DNA of 64,000 nucleotides, taken from assembly GCF_001006305.1 (NCBI RefSeq), contig NZ_LBHJ01000019.1, positions 310,001 through 374,000 of the forward strand, given 5' to 3'. The position numbers and the translations under genes are program-made. The DNA is from Silvibacterium bohemicum (GTDB lineage Bacteria > Acidobacteriota > Terriglobia > Terriglobales > Acidobacteriaceae). The notes below the pieces were generated by a model. It was not told where the DNA came from, made no database searches, and saw only the letters and a program-made list of their open reading frames with translations. Each line of letters begins with the position of its first letter. The first letter of the stretch is position 1. Below are positions 28,492 to 37,809 of this stretch, one piece after another.

Positions 28492-29871
28492 GTGACTTTG
28501 CTCTCGTCCAAGCTTCCAATGGTTGCGACACTTGCAACCGCTCTGTTGGTTGCAACCGGCATGCCGGCGCAAACGACGATTGCCGCGCCGGCGCCCTCCA
28601 GCAACGACACGAAGGAAACGCTCGTTCTCACCCTTCAGGATGCGATCACGAGAGCACAGGCTAGTGATCCAGAGTATGCAGCGAGTGCAGGGGACCGCGG
28701 CATTGCGCATCTCGACCGCAATATCGGCCGGGCTGCACTCTTGCCCGTCGTGACGTATCACAACCAATATCTTTATACCCAGCCGAATGGGCTCAAGAAC
28801 CAGGCGGGACAAGGCGCATCGGCCCAGGATGCTCCGCGGTTCATCGCCAACAATGCGATTCGCGAATATGCCAGCCAGGCGCTGGTCACAGAGACGATCA
28901 GCGCGGTGAACTTTGCCGAATCGAAGCGCGCGGATGCTGCGAGCGCGAAGGCTGAGGCCGACCTTGAGATAGCCCGGCGCAAGCTGGTGCTGACCGTTGC
29001 GTCGGCGTATTACACCGTTGTAGCCGAGGACCAGAGCGTGCACGTGGCGCAGCGCGCAGCGGACGAAGCGCAGTCCTTCGTAGAACTCACGGGCAAGCTG
29101 GAGGCTGGACGCGAGGTGGCGCACGCTGATGGGGTCAAGGCGAATCTCGGCCTGCAGCAGCGGCAACGTGATCTGGCCGACGCACAGTTGGCCGCCGAGA
29201 AGGCTCGTCTGGAATTGGGTGTACTGCTTTTGCCCGATCCTCGCACCCCTTATCGGCTAGCGGACAGCGATCTGATCCCGCCTGCGCTGCCGGTTCGTGA
29301 GGATATAGAATCTGCCGCTGCAAAAAGAAACCCTGAGCTGAAGAGTGCGCTCGAGGCCCTTCGCATGAGTAAGGATGAAGTTGCTGCGGCGCGGGCGGCG
29401 TATCTCCCAGACCTTACGTTGAACTACTCGTATGGAATCGATGCACCGCAATTTGCGGTGAACGGTCCGGCGGGCGTGCAGAACCTGGGCTATTCGGCCT
29501 CGGTTACGCTGGATATCCCTGTATGGGATTGGTTCGCGACGCACGACCGCGTGAAACAGAGCGAACTGCGGCAGCAGGTTGCACAGACGCAATTGACTGC
29601 GACGCAAAAGAAGCTGATCGCAGACTTGACGGAATATTACAGCGAAGCAAAAGTGGCAAGCGACGAGCTGGCCTCACTGAACCTGAGCGCGAAGACCGCC
29701 GAAGATAGCCTGCGTTTAACCAAGCTGCGCTACGGCGCAGGAGAAGCTACGGCGCTCGAAGTTGTAGATGCTGAAAATGCAGCGACCCAGGCCGACACTG
29801 CAAGCGCCGACAGTGATCTTCGCTACCGCGTGGCGCTCGCCAATCTGCAGACTCTTACAGGAACGCTCTGA
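28492..29871 (+). CDS. TolC-family outer-membrane efflux protein
   Basis: This 459-residue protein starts with a signal peptide (KLPMVATLATALLVATGMPAQ) and consists mostly of two long heptad-rich helical regions typical of outer-membrane efflux proteins (about residues 40-230 and 260-455), ending LRYRVALANLQTLTG. It would form the trimeric exit duct of the efflux pump encoded by the next two genes. GTG 28492 is the apparent start; ATG 28519 is an alternative. The next gene begins within a few bases of the stop. Confidence 0.9.
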   Translation: MTLLSSKLPMVATLATALLVATGMPAQTTIAAPAPSSNDTKETLVLTLQDAITRAQASDPEYAASAGDRGIAHLDRNIGRAALLPVVTYHNQYLYTQPNGLKNQAGQGASAQDAPRFIANNAIREYASQALVTETISAVNFAESKRADAASAKAEADLEIARRKLVLTVASAYYTVVAEDQSVHVAQRAADEAQSFVELTGKLEAGREVAHADGVKANLGLQQRQRDLADAQLAAEKARLELGVLLLPDPRTPYRLADSDLIPPALPVREDIESAAAKRNPELKSALEALRMSKDEVAAARAAYLPDLTLNYSYGIDAPQFAVNGPAGVQNLGYSASVTLDIPVWDWFATHDRVKQSELRQQVAQTQLTATQKKLIADLTEYYSEAKVASDELASLNLSAKTAEDSLRLTKLRYGAGEATALEVVDAENAATQADTASADSDLRYRVALANLQTLTGTL

Positions 29872-29877
29872 TTGCCC

Positions 29878-31146
29878 ATGCCAGAACAATTCGCACGACA
29901 CCTGTCGATCGGAACTCTCATCCTCATGCTCGCCACCGGATGCCAGAAACCGGAGGCCGCTGCGCCCACGCTTGTCGAGGTGCAGGCAGTCGCAGCTCAA
30001 CAACAGTCGATCACCGAACACATCACAGTAGACGCCGTTCTCAACCCACTCGCCCAGGCTGCGATTGCTCCGAAGATCTCCGCGCCGGTGAAGCGCTTTT
30101 ATGTTCAACGCGGATCGAAGGTCAAGCAAGGAGAACTGCTGGCGACGCTGGAGAACCGCGATCTGTCGGCAGCGCTTGTAGACAACCACGGCAGCTACGA
30201 CGCCGCTCAAGCCGAATATCAAACAGCGACGAAGGCTGTCGTGCCGGAAGATACGCAGAAGGCAAAGCTGGATCTGGCCCAGGCGACAGCAAATCTGAAT
30301 CTGAACGAACAGATTGTGCAAAGCCGCAAGCATCTTTTCGCCGAAGGCGCGATTCCCGGCCGCGATCTCGACACCGCGCAGGCTGCGCTGGTGCAGGCGC
30401 AGGCAACGTATGATCTCGCCCGGCAACACCTTGACGCGGTGGAGCAGATAAGCCGCGAAGCGGCGCTCAAGAGCGCACAGGGACAACTAGAATCGGCGAA
30501 AGGTAAGTACATGGGCGCGGAGGCGCAGCTTGACTACTCCGAGGTTCGCAGCCCGGTCGCCGGCGTGGTGACCGACCGGCCTCTCTTCGCGGGAGAAACT
30601 GCGGTCGCGGGTGCTCCACTGTTGATTGTCATGGATACCTCTTCCCTGCTGGCCAAGGCGCATTTGCCACAGATGCAGGCACAAATGCTGAAGGTAGGAG
30701 ATACAGCATCCATGACCGTTCCCGGCATGGACGATCCAGTCGATGGGAAAGTCACGTTGATCAGCCCGGCTCTCGACCCGGGAAGTACTACCGTCGAGGT
30801 ATGGGTGACCGTCGCGAACCCGAATGGAACACTCAGACCAGGCACGACGGTGCATTTGGCAATCGCCGGTAAGACGATGCCGCATGCGCTCGTGGTTCCT
30901 GCCGAATCGGTTATCAATACACCCGACGGTAAGAAGGCGGTGATGATTATCGCCGCGGATGGAACTGCCCATATCAAACCAGTCTCGATAGGTTGGGAAG
31001 ACCATAGCGTGATCCAGATCGTGAATGGTATTTCTGCGGGCGATCAGGTCATCACCAAGGGAGCCTACGCGCTCGACGACGGCACGAAGGTCAAGGTGGT
31101 AAAAGCTACAGAGAGCGATTCCGGCAAAGCGGGCGGCAGCAACTGA
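29878..31146 (+). CDS. RND efflux periplasmic adaptor (membrane fusion protein), lipoprotein
   Basis: This protein of about 422 residues has a clear lipobox (MLATGC), placing it as a lipoprotein of the inner-membrane periplasmic face. A barrel-sandwich hybrid region with YVQRGSKVKQGELLATLENR, a helical hairpin of about 130 residues and a beta-barrel region follow, as in AcrA/MexA. TTG 29872 is a possible start two codons upstream. Its stop overlaps the start of the pump gene, confirming a three-gene operon. Confidence 0.92.
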   Translation: MPEQFARHLSIGTLILMLATGCQKPEAAAPTLVEVQAVAAQQQSITEHITVDAVLNPLAQAAIAPKISAPVKRFYVQRGSKVKQGELLATLENRDLSAALVDNHGSYDAAQAEYQTATKAVVPEDTQKAKLDLAQATANLNLNEQIVQSRKHLFAEGAIPGRDLDTAQAALVQAQATYDLARQHLDAVEQISREAALKSAQGQLESAKGKYMGAEAQLDYSEVRSPVAGVVTDRPLFAGETAVAGAPLLIVMDTSSLLAKAHLPQMQAQMLKVGDTASMTVPGMDDPVDGKVTLISPALDPGSTTVEVWVTVANPNGTLRPGTTVHLAIAGKTMPHALVVPAESVINTPDGKKAVMIIAADGTAHIKPVSIGWEDHSVIQIVNGISAGDQVITKGAYALDDGTKVKVVKATESDSGKAGGSN

Positions 31147-34100
31147 TGGAGCCTACGGAAACAGAGCGGCCGTTCTGGATGACGCGTTATGCGCGCACCA
31201 TCTTCTTCTTCACTCTGGCCCTTGCGGTCGCTGGCCTCTTCCTCGTTTTTCAGATTCCTATCTCGGTTTTTCCTGAGACAAACTTTCCCCGCATCGTGAT
31301 TGGCGTGGATAACGGAGTCATGCCGGTTGAGCAGATGCAAGTCACGGTAGTGAAGCCGATTGAAGACGCTGTGAATAGCGTTCCCGGCCTCGAAACGGTG
31401 CGCTCGACCACCAGCCGCGGATCGGCCGAAGTAAGCCTCTTCTTCGACTGGAACTCGGATATGTTTCAGACGCTGCAGCGGGTCGATGCAGCGTTGTCGA
31501 AGGTGGAGCCGACGCTTCCCCCAACCGCACACATCACCACCAACCGGCTGACCTTCGCTACATTTCCAATTCTCGGTTACAGCCTGACTTCGAAGACCGT
31601 TCCGCAAACGCGGCTATGGGAGATGGCCACGTATGACCTCAAGCCTCCTCTGAACCGGCTCGCCGGCGTGAGCACGGTAACGGTTCAAGGCGGAGAGGTT
31701 CCCGAGTTTCACGTCATTCCAAATTTGACCAAGCTGCAAGCCAGCTCTGTGACGATTTCCGATATCGTGAATGCGATTCAGACGACGAACCTGGTTGACT
31801 CGCCAGGACTCTACGAAGCAAATCACCAGTTGGTGCTGGGCCTGGTGGGATCGCAGGTTCACGATGTGCAGGAGCTTGCGCAGATCGTGGTAAAGACAAG
31901 CGCCGGAGGCTCTCCGATACGGCTGGCGGACCTGGCAGAGGTAGTACCGGCAACGATGCCTGTCTACACCACCGTCACGGCGAATGGCCAACCGGCGGTG
32001 CTGCTGAACATAGCACGACAGCCTTCCGGGAATACGGTCGCTGTTGCCGACGAAGTCGCGACGAAGATTGCCGAGCTAAGGAAGTCACTCCCTCCCGAAG
32101 TAAAGTTGGAGCCTTTCTACGATCAGTCTCATCTGGTTCGCGAGAGTATTAACAGCGTTCGCGACGCTATTTTGATTGGGATTCTGCTCGCTTCAGTGGT
32201 GCTGGTGGCGTTTCTGCGCGACTGGTCGTCTTCCCTGGTTGCCGGGCTGGTCATTCCTGTAACCATCCTGATTACATTTCTATTTCTCAAGATCACCGGA
32301 CAAAGCCTGAACCTGATGACGCTGGGCGGGCTGGCGGCCGCGGTCGGACTGGTGATCGACGATGCAATCGTCGTAGTTGAAAACATCGTGCTGCATCGCG
32401 ACTCGGGTGAAACACGGGCGGAAGCAATCCGCAAGGCTCTTCAGGAGATAACGACTCCGCTTATCGGCTCTACGATTACGCCGATCGTAGTTTTTCTTCC
32501 ACTCATTGCGGTAACAGGTGTGACCGGCAGCTTCTTTCGCGCGCTGGCCATCACGATGACGGTCGCGCTTCTGACTTCGCTCCTCCTGGCGCTCACCTGG
32601 ACACCGAGCCTGAGCCTCTTTCTGCTGCGCAACAAACGAGGCCCAGCGACGGCCCATCACGAGGCGACCAGCGGCCTCATGAAGCGGATTCTCCATGTAC
32701 ACCGGCGTGTTCTCGATGTCTCATTAGCGAGGCCATGGCTGCTTGCCGGATGTTGCGCGGTGCTGGTTATTGGAACCTTTTTCACCTACCGTCTGCTCGG
32801 GTCGGATCTTCTTCCGGAGATGGATGAAGGTGGATTCATTCTCGACTACATCATGCCGGCGGGCAGCTCTCTGGCCGAGACCAATCGCGTGCTGCAGCAT
32901 GTCGAGCGGATTCTGCAAAAGACGCCGGAGGTCGAAAGTACATCCCGGCGAACCGGCTTGCAGATGGGGCTCGCCGCCGTGACTGAGGCCAACACCGGCG
33001 ACATTACTGTGAAGCTCAAGGACCATCGCGACCGCGATATCTCGGAGGTCATGGACGATGTCCGCCGTCAGATCAAGTCAACCGAGCCGGAACTGGATGT
33101 CGAGTTCACGCAGGTGTTGCAGGACATGATCGGTGACCTCTCGAATGCTCCGGAGCCAATTCAGATCAAGCTCTATTCCAGCAATGCGGCGCTGCTCAAC
33201 GAGCTGGGCCCGCGAGTCGGTGATGCGATCAGCAAGATTCCCGGCGTTGTGGATGTAGAGAACGGCATCGACAATACCATCAGCGGACCGGCAACGAGCT
33301 TTCAGGTCAATCCTTCCGTGGCGTCGCGGATGGGATTTACTCCCGAAGAGATCTCGACCGATGCAATGGCAATTCTGGACGGCATTCCTTCAACCCAGCC
33401 ACTGATTGAGAACGGCCGTCCGTACACCATCCGTGTGCGCCTCGACGCGGCACATCGCGCCTCGCTGGAGGCAATCCAAAATACGGTCTTCAACAGTAGT
33501 AGCGGCAAGACGACGAGTCTGGGCGCGGTTGCCAACGTTGAGCAATTGCCTCCGCAGAACGAGATTATCCGCGAAAATCTGCAGAGCCTGGTCAGAGTCA
33601 CGGGAAGACTGGAAGGCTCGGATCTGGGCTCGGCAATCCAGAAGGTGCAGACCGCGGTGAACAATCTCCATCTGCCGTCGAGCGTGCGCGTGGAGTACGG
33701 CGGCACTTACCAGGAACAGCAAAAATCTTTTCGCGAACTGCTGCGAGTATTACTGCTGGCACTGGTGCTGATCTTCGGAGTGCTGCTCGCAGAGTTTCGA
33801 AACTTCTATGCTCCGACGGCGATCCTGGTCTCATCGATTCTCTCGACGGCCGGCGTGGTCGGCGCGCTCCTGATCACAAATACCACCTTCAATGTCGCAT
33901 CCTTCATGGGGCTGATCATGGTGATCGGTATCGTGGCAAAGAACGGCATCTTGCTCCTTGACGCGGACGAGAAGTTTCGCGCGGCTGGAATGCAGGCGCA
34001 CGAGGCCATGCTGCAGGCCGCGCAACGGCGGCTGCGACCCATCCTCATGACCGCGCTGGCAGCAATCACCGGAATGCTTCCATTGACACTCGGGCTCGGA

Positions 34101-34223
34101 GCGGGTTCGCAGATGCTGCAACCCCTGGCCATTGCGGTCGTCGGAGGTCTGCTGCTCTCGATGCTCCTGTCGCTGGTGGTGACGCCTGCGGTGTATTACT
34201 TCCTGACTAAAAATGCTGAATAG
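31146..34223 (+). CDS. RND efflux transporter, hydrophobe/amphiphile type
   Basis: This 1025-residue inner-membrane pump has 12 expected helices and two large periplasmic loops. The proton-relay motif GLVIDDAIVVVENI carries the paired aspartates typical of drug-type (HAE) RND pumps, unlike heavy-metal CzcA/CusA pumps. It completes the TolC-adaptor-pump operon. Export substrates are unknown. A strong bidirectional terminator follows 20 bases after the stop. Confidence 0.94.
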   Translation: MEPTETERPFWMTRYARTIFFFTLALAVAGLFLVFQIPISVFPETNFPRIVIGVDNGVMPVEQMQVTVVKPIEDAVNSVPGLETVRSTTSRGSAEVSLFFDWNSDMFQTLQRVDAALSKVEPTLPPTAHITTNRLTFATFPILGYSLTSKTVPQTRLWEMATYDLKPPLNRLAGVSTVTVQGGEVPEFHVIPNLTKLQASSVTISDIVNAIQTTNLVDSPGLYEANHQLVLGLVGSQVHDVQELAQIVVKTSAGGSPIRLADLAEVVPATMPVYTTVTANGQPAVLLNIARQPSGNTVAVADEVATKIAELRKSLPPEVKLEPFYDQSHLVRESINSVRDAILIGILLASVVLVAFLRDWSSSLVAGLVIPVTILITFLFLKITGQSLNLMTLGGLAAAVGLVIDDAIVVVENIVLHRDSGETRAEAIRKALQEITTPLIGSTITPIVVFLPLIAVTGVTGSFFRALAITMTVALLTSLLLALTWTPSLSLFLLRNKRGPATAHHEATSGLMKRILHVHRRVLDVSLARPWLLAGCCAVLVIGTFFTYRLLGSDLLPEMDEGGFILDYIMPAGSSLAETNRVLQHVERILQKTPEVESTSRRTGLQMGLAAVTEANTGDITVKLKDHRDRDISEVMDDVRRQIKSTEPELDVEFTQVLQDMIGDLSNAPEPIQIKLYSSNAALLNELGPRVGDAISKIPGVVDVENGIDNTISGPATSFQVNPSVASRMGFTPEEISTDAMAILDGIPSTQPLIENGRPYTIRVRLDAAHRASLEAIQNTVFNSSSGKTTSLGAVANVEQLPPQNEIIRENLQSLVRVTGRLEGSDLGSAIQKVQTAVNNLHLPSSVRVEYGGTYQEQQKSFRELLRVLLLALVLIFGVLLAEFRNFYAPTAILVSSILSTAGVVGALLITNTTFNVASFMGLIMVIGIVAKNGILLLDADEKFRAAGMQAHEAMLQAAQRRLRPILMTALAAITGMLPLTLGLGAGSQMLQPLAIAVVGGLLLSMLLSLVVTPAVYYFLTKNAE

Positions 34224-34244
34224 ATTCCGTGAAAAACGCAAAGA

Positions 34245-34273
34245 GAAAGGGACGGCTTTTGACCGTCCCTTTC
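34245..34273 (+). terminator. Bidirectional intrinsic terminator between RND operon and propeller gene
   Basis: GAAAGGGACGG and CCGTCCCTTTC form a perfect 11-bp stem with a seven-base loop CTTTTGA, followed by TTTATG on the plus strand and by T-rich sequence on the minus strand. It lies between two convergent genes and can serve both. Confidence 0.85.
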
Positions 34274-34295
34274 TTTATGAATAGGCTCTCTGAAA

Positions 34296-35333
34296 CTAGC
34301 GACTGATAACCATGACGACAAAGCTTCCCGGCAAGATAGAGGGACGCGGTCGCGGATTGTCCGCCGTTGCTGCCGGGCGAGGACCGAAGTCAGCGGTGAC
34401 GACATAGACGTTGCCCGTTGACTCATCGAATGCCATGGTGCGGGCTCCGCGTTTCGTGGTCAACGTCTGCAACACACTGTAAGAGTCTGGCGAGTCTTCA
34501 TGAACTACGGTCAGCGTTCCCTCTCCGTTGGAGCTGAAGGCCAACTGATTTTTGGGATCAAAACCGGCAGCATCGGGGCCATCGCCGATGGTGGGAGTAG
34601 CGACCACTTTTCCAGTGTTGGCATCGACCACGGCCATTTTTTGGTCGCAGACCGCAAAGAGGCGTTCGTGCTGCTTGTCGATGGCCAGGCCAGAAGGCCC
34701 TTCGCACGGCGCGATCGGCCATGCTCCGAGAACGGTATGCGTCTTAGCATCGATGTGCACGATCTGGCTAAGGTCCTCGATGTTGTCGTAGACCGAGCCC
34801 TTGCCGTCAGCGACTGGAAATTCGGGCTTGCCGGGTAAGGACACAGTGGCCACGACCTGATGCGTGGAGTCATCGATCACCGTGGCGTTCTTGCTGCGGC
34901 CATTGAAGGCCCATACCGTTTGAGTGACAGGCTCAAAGACGATGCCGTCGGGATTGGTCCCCGCGGGAATGTGCTCGAGAATCGCATCTGTCTTGCGATC
35001 GAAGACCACCACCTCGTTCGCGCCGCCATCGCTGATGTATCCGAATTTTCCGGATGTATCGAAGGCCACACCGTGAGTGCCTTTGAGTCCCGTAATATCG
35101 GTCTTCACTTTTCCGGTTGCGGTATCGATGACAAGGACGTGATTGCCATGGGTTATATACAACAGCTTGCTCATCGGATCGACGGCAAGATAATCCCAGC
35201 CTGTATCTCCTCCGACATGCCACTGTGCGGCAACGTGATATGGTCCCTGGGCCACTGCCGCGCTGCCCATCATAGAAATGGTAGCGCCGGCCACCAGCAG
35301 ACGACTCCAGCGGGATTTCAAACTCTTTCTCAC
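34296..35333 (-). CDS. Exported YVTN/NHL-type beta-propeller protein
   Basis: This 345-residue protein has a signal peptide (LLVAGATISMMGSAAVAQG) and then about seven blade-like repeats such as LLYITHGNHVLVIDTATGKV, FGYISDGGANEVVVFDRKTD and GSVYDNIEDLSQIVHIDAKT. YVTN propellers are extracytoplasmic binding or enzyme-like scaffolds; the ligand is unknown. GTG 35333 is chosen because GGAGGAAA precedes it and the signal peptide follows. It lies 52 bases after the histidine kinase gene on the same strand. Confidence 0.83.
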   Translation of the reverse strand: MRKSLKSRWSRLLVAGATISMMGSAAVAQGPYHVAAQWHVGGDTGWDYLAVDPMSKLLYITHGNHVLVIDTATGKVKTDITGLKGTHGVAFDTSGKFGYISDGGANEVVVFDRKTDAILEHIPAGTNPDGIVFEPVTQTVWAFNGRSKNATVIDDSTHQVVATVSLPGKPEFPVADGKGSVYDNIEDLSQIVHIDAKTHTVLGAWPIAPCEGPSGLAIDKQHERLFAVCDQKMAVVDANTGKVVATPTIGDGPDAAGFDPKNQLAFSSNGEGTLTVVHEDSPDSYSVLQTLTTKRGARTMAFDESTGNVYVVTADFGPRPAATADNPRPRPSILPGSFVVMVISR

Positions 35334-35385
35334 ACTTTCCTCCGTGCCGGTCGCAAGAAAAAAATTGCGAGGCAGCACAAGAAGA

Positions 35386-36825
35386 CTACCGTTCCTTGCT
35401 GAAGACAGTCTGAAGGCGGACAGCATCGCTCACTGCGGGCAGCGCCACCTGTGCACGAGTTCCCTTGCCGGTTTCGCTGAGGAGCTCGATTCGGCCTCCA
35501 TAGGCATCGACGATCGCCTTGCAGATCGCCAGCCCCAGCCCGGTGCCACCCGTAGTTCTCGCACGAGAGCGATCGCCACGATAGAAGCGATTAAAGACGA
35601 AGGGCAGATCCGCAGCATCGATGCCCTCGCCGGTATCCTCAATTGCCATCCGTACTTCACCGTCTTCTTCTGCCGCGCTCAAGGTGACCTTTCCTCCGGA
35701 TGGTGTGTGCTGAAGCGCATTGAGAACCAGATTGAAAATGAGAGTCTCACACTCCTCATGCGGCAGAGGCACGAGCAGTTTCCCGCGGAGATCTAATTGC
35801 AAAGCGATACTCCGCAGAGTTGCGAAGGAATCGAGCTGGGAGACAATCTCGCGTGCGCTCTCGCTTAGATCCGTCTGACTCCGCGACGAAGGTTGTCCTG
35901 CAGTTTGTTCGAGACGCGCGAGAGTGAGGAGCTTCTGAACCAACTCTTCGAGTCTCCCGCAATCGTTGAGACACGATTCCAGCCCGCGGCGGTATTCTTC
36001 CAGCGAACGAGGCCGCGAATCCAGGAGTTGCAGCGATGACTTGATGATGGTGACAGCGGTTTTGAGTTCGTGCGCCGCGTCGTTGACGAAGGTTCGCTGC
36101 TGATCGATGGAGCTGCCCAGCCGGCGCATCGCCGACTCCAACGCCAGCGCTAACACCGCCAGCTCCTTCACAGCTAACGCTCCAGGAGGAGCCCTGAATT
36201 CCCAGGAGGCCGGCGAAATCGCCGACGCTTCCGCTGCCAGTAGCTGCAGCGGCGCCATGCCCCGCCGCAACAGAATAAAGATGGCTACGCCAGTCACGAT
36301 AAGTAGACAGGAATTCGAGAGCAACAGGAATTTTGCAGCGTTTGCCACAGCCTTCCACACGGGCGCAAGCGGCGTTGCATAGTCAATGATGACCGGGCGG
36401 GAAATTCCTGGCTTACCGTCTTCTTGATCGATCTGGCGTATTCCGCGAAGCACCATACCGCGATATGCATGGTCGTGAAATTGAAAATTGTGTCCGTGCG
36501 ATCCCTCACGGAATTGCCCCGCAAGCTGGTTGCTCCATTGAGGTGACTGGCCGAGAATTCGTCCCGAGGGTTCCCGCACCTGGTAAAGATCATCGCTTTG
36601 CAGGTCGATGGCTTTTGGCGCGAGCATGATGTTATCTGCTTCGTCTTCCGCATCCTGCACCGCACCCAAAAGAGAGTCGGCGCGTCCGCGCAGCATGACA
36701 TCGAATGTTCGCATGTGCTGGTGACGCTCGTAGAACAGCGCCATGCCTGTCGTACAGAGCGCGAGCAGAGTTTCAACCAAAAGAACGGTGGCAATGAGAC
36801 GGCGGCTGAGCGACCAGTTCTTCAT
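35386..36825 (-). CDS. Sensor histidine kinase
   Basis: This 479-residue membrane kinase has two membrane helices (about residues 9-31 and 166-187) around a periplasmic sensor region, a HAMP-like stretch, a HisKA domain with NDAAHELKTAVTI (H252), and a HATPase domain with N-, G1- and G2-box sequences (LVLNALQHTP, IEDTGEGID, GTGLGLAIC). Its ATG overlaps the response regulator stop by four bases. It may sense envelope conditions and control either the propeller gene downstream or the efflux operon beyond; this is inference. Confidence 0.93.
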   Translation of the reverse strand: MKNWSLSRRLIATVLLVETLLALCTTGMALFYERHQHMRTFDVMLRGRADSLLGAVQDAEDEADNIMLAPKAIDLQSDDLYQVREPSGRILGQSPQWSNQLAGQFREGSHGHNFQFHDHAYRGMVLRGIRQIDQEDGKPGISRPVIIDYATPLAPVWKAVANAAKFLLLSNSCLLIVTGVAIFILLRRGMAPLQLLAAEASAISPASWEFRAPPGALAVKELAVLALALESAMRRLGSSIDQQRTFVNDAAHELKTAVTIIKSSLQLLDSRPRSLEEYRRGLESCLNDCGRLEELVQKLLTLARLEQTAGQPSSRSQTDLSESAREIVSQLDSFATLRSIALQLDLRGKLLVPLPHEECETLIFNLVLNALQHTPSGGKVTLSAAEEDGEVRMAIEDTGEGIDAADLPFVFNRFYRGDRSRARTTGGTGLGLAICKAIVDAYGGRIELLSETGKGTRAQVALPAVSDAVRLQTVFSKER

Positions 36826-37556
36826 GACAGATCGACCGGGGACGGATCAGGAGTGCTGTAGGCCGGTGCGGCAGCAAGAAGTCGATAGCCGCGGCCGCGC
36901 ATGGTTTCCAGCCACAGGAAGGAGGTTGATTGCGGCTTGCCTCCGCTATTGAGCTTGCGCCGCAGGTTCGAAACATGAGCTTCGATGACGTTCGAGTGAT
37001 GCTCCCAGTTGTAGTCGTACAGATGCTCGAGCAGTGTCTGCTTCGAAATCACGGAACGCGGCCGATAGCTCATGTACTCCATGATCCTGTATTCCGTCGG
37101 AGACAGCTCCAGTTCAACGCCGTCACGCACCACCGTTTTCTCGATCGTATCGACAACCAAATCCCCGATACGAAGGATCGGATGACTCACTCCCTGGCCA
37201 CGGCGGATGAGAGCCTTGGCGCGAGCGATCAGCTCGCCGAGATCGAAGGGCTTGCCCAGATAATCATCGGCTCCGCTATTCAGGAGTTCGATGATCGAAG
37301 CCTTGGTGGTCACTGCGGTGAGGATCAGTACCGGCGTCTTTCGCCCGGAGGCTCGGAGCCGCTTCAACACCGCTGCGCCGTGCATTCCGGGAAGCATGAG
37401 ATCGAGCACGATGAGATCGTACTCGCCGGTCTGCGCAAGATGAGCGCCCTCCTCGCCGTCGTAGGCGAGGTCGACTGCGTATCCTGGACCTTCCTGAAGC
37501 GCCGCAGCTATGTTTTCGGCCACACGGCGTTCATCTTCGATGACGAGAAGACGCAT
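36822..37556 (-). CDS. OmpR-family response regulator
   Basis: This 244-residue regulator has a receiver domain (acidic E7-D8, phospho-acceptor D52 in VLDLMLPGM, Lys in GKPFD) and a winged-helix effector (LSPTEYRIMEYM, HVSNLRRKLN, RGRGYRL). ATG 37556 gives the canonical MRLLVIEDE start. It is the first gene of the operon with the overlapping kinase. Its DNA target is not evident. Confidence 0.94.
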   Translation of the reverse strand: MRLLVIEDERRVAENIAAALQEGPGYAVDLAYDGEEGAHLAQTGEYDLIVLDLMLPGMHGAAVLKRLRASGRKTPVLILTAVTTKASIIELLNSGADDYLGKPFDLGELIARAKALIRRGQGVSHPILRIGDLVVDTIEKTVVRDGVELELSPTEYRIMEYMSYRPRSVISKQTLLEHLYDYNWEHHSNVIEAHVSNLRRKLNSGGKPQSTSFLWLETMRGRGYRLLAAAPAYSTPDPSPVDLS

Positions 37557-37809
37557 AGTTTCTTGTACCGGAGCAGGCTTAATCGGGGATGAAGGTCTTC
37601 TCATCCTCTCGCCCGTCACGGATTAACTCAATCTATGCCAACTCACGCGCTCCCCTCAAGAGCAACGATCCGCGTGTCTCGGGGCCCCACCCTGACCGGT
37701 ACAGAACAGCCGCGCTCCGAGGCGTCGTGATACGGTGGTAAAGCTGCTACGCGCAGCTGTTGAAGATCGACGCTCCACCGAACCTTCCGCTCCCCACGAA
37801 AGGATTTCT

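Noticed and set aside
31146-34223. Heavy-metal (CusA/CzcA) type RND pump
   Set aside because: The relay motif GLVIDDAIVVVENI has the two aspartates of drug-type pumps and no metal genes are in that operon.
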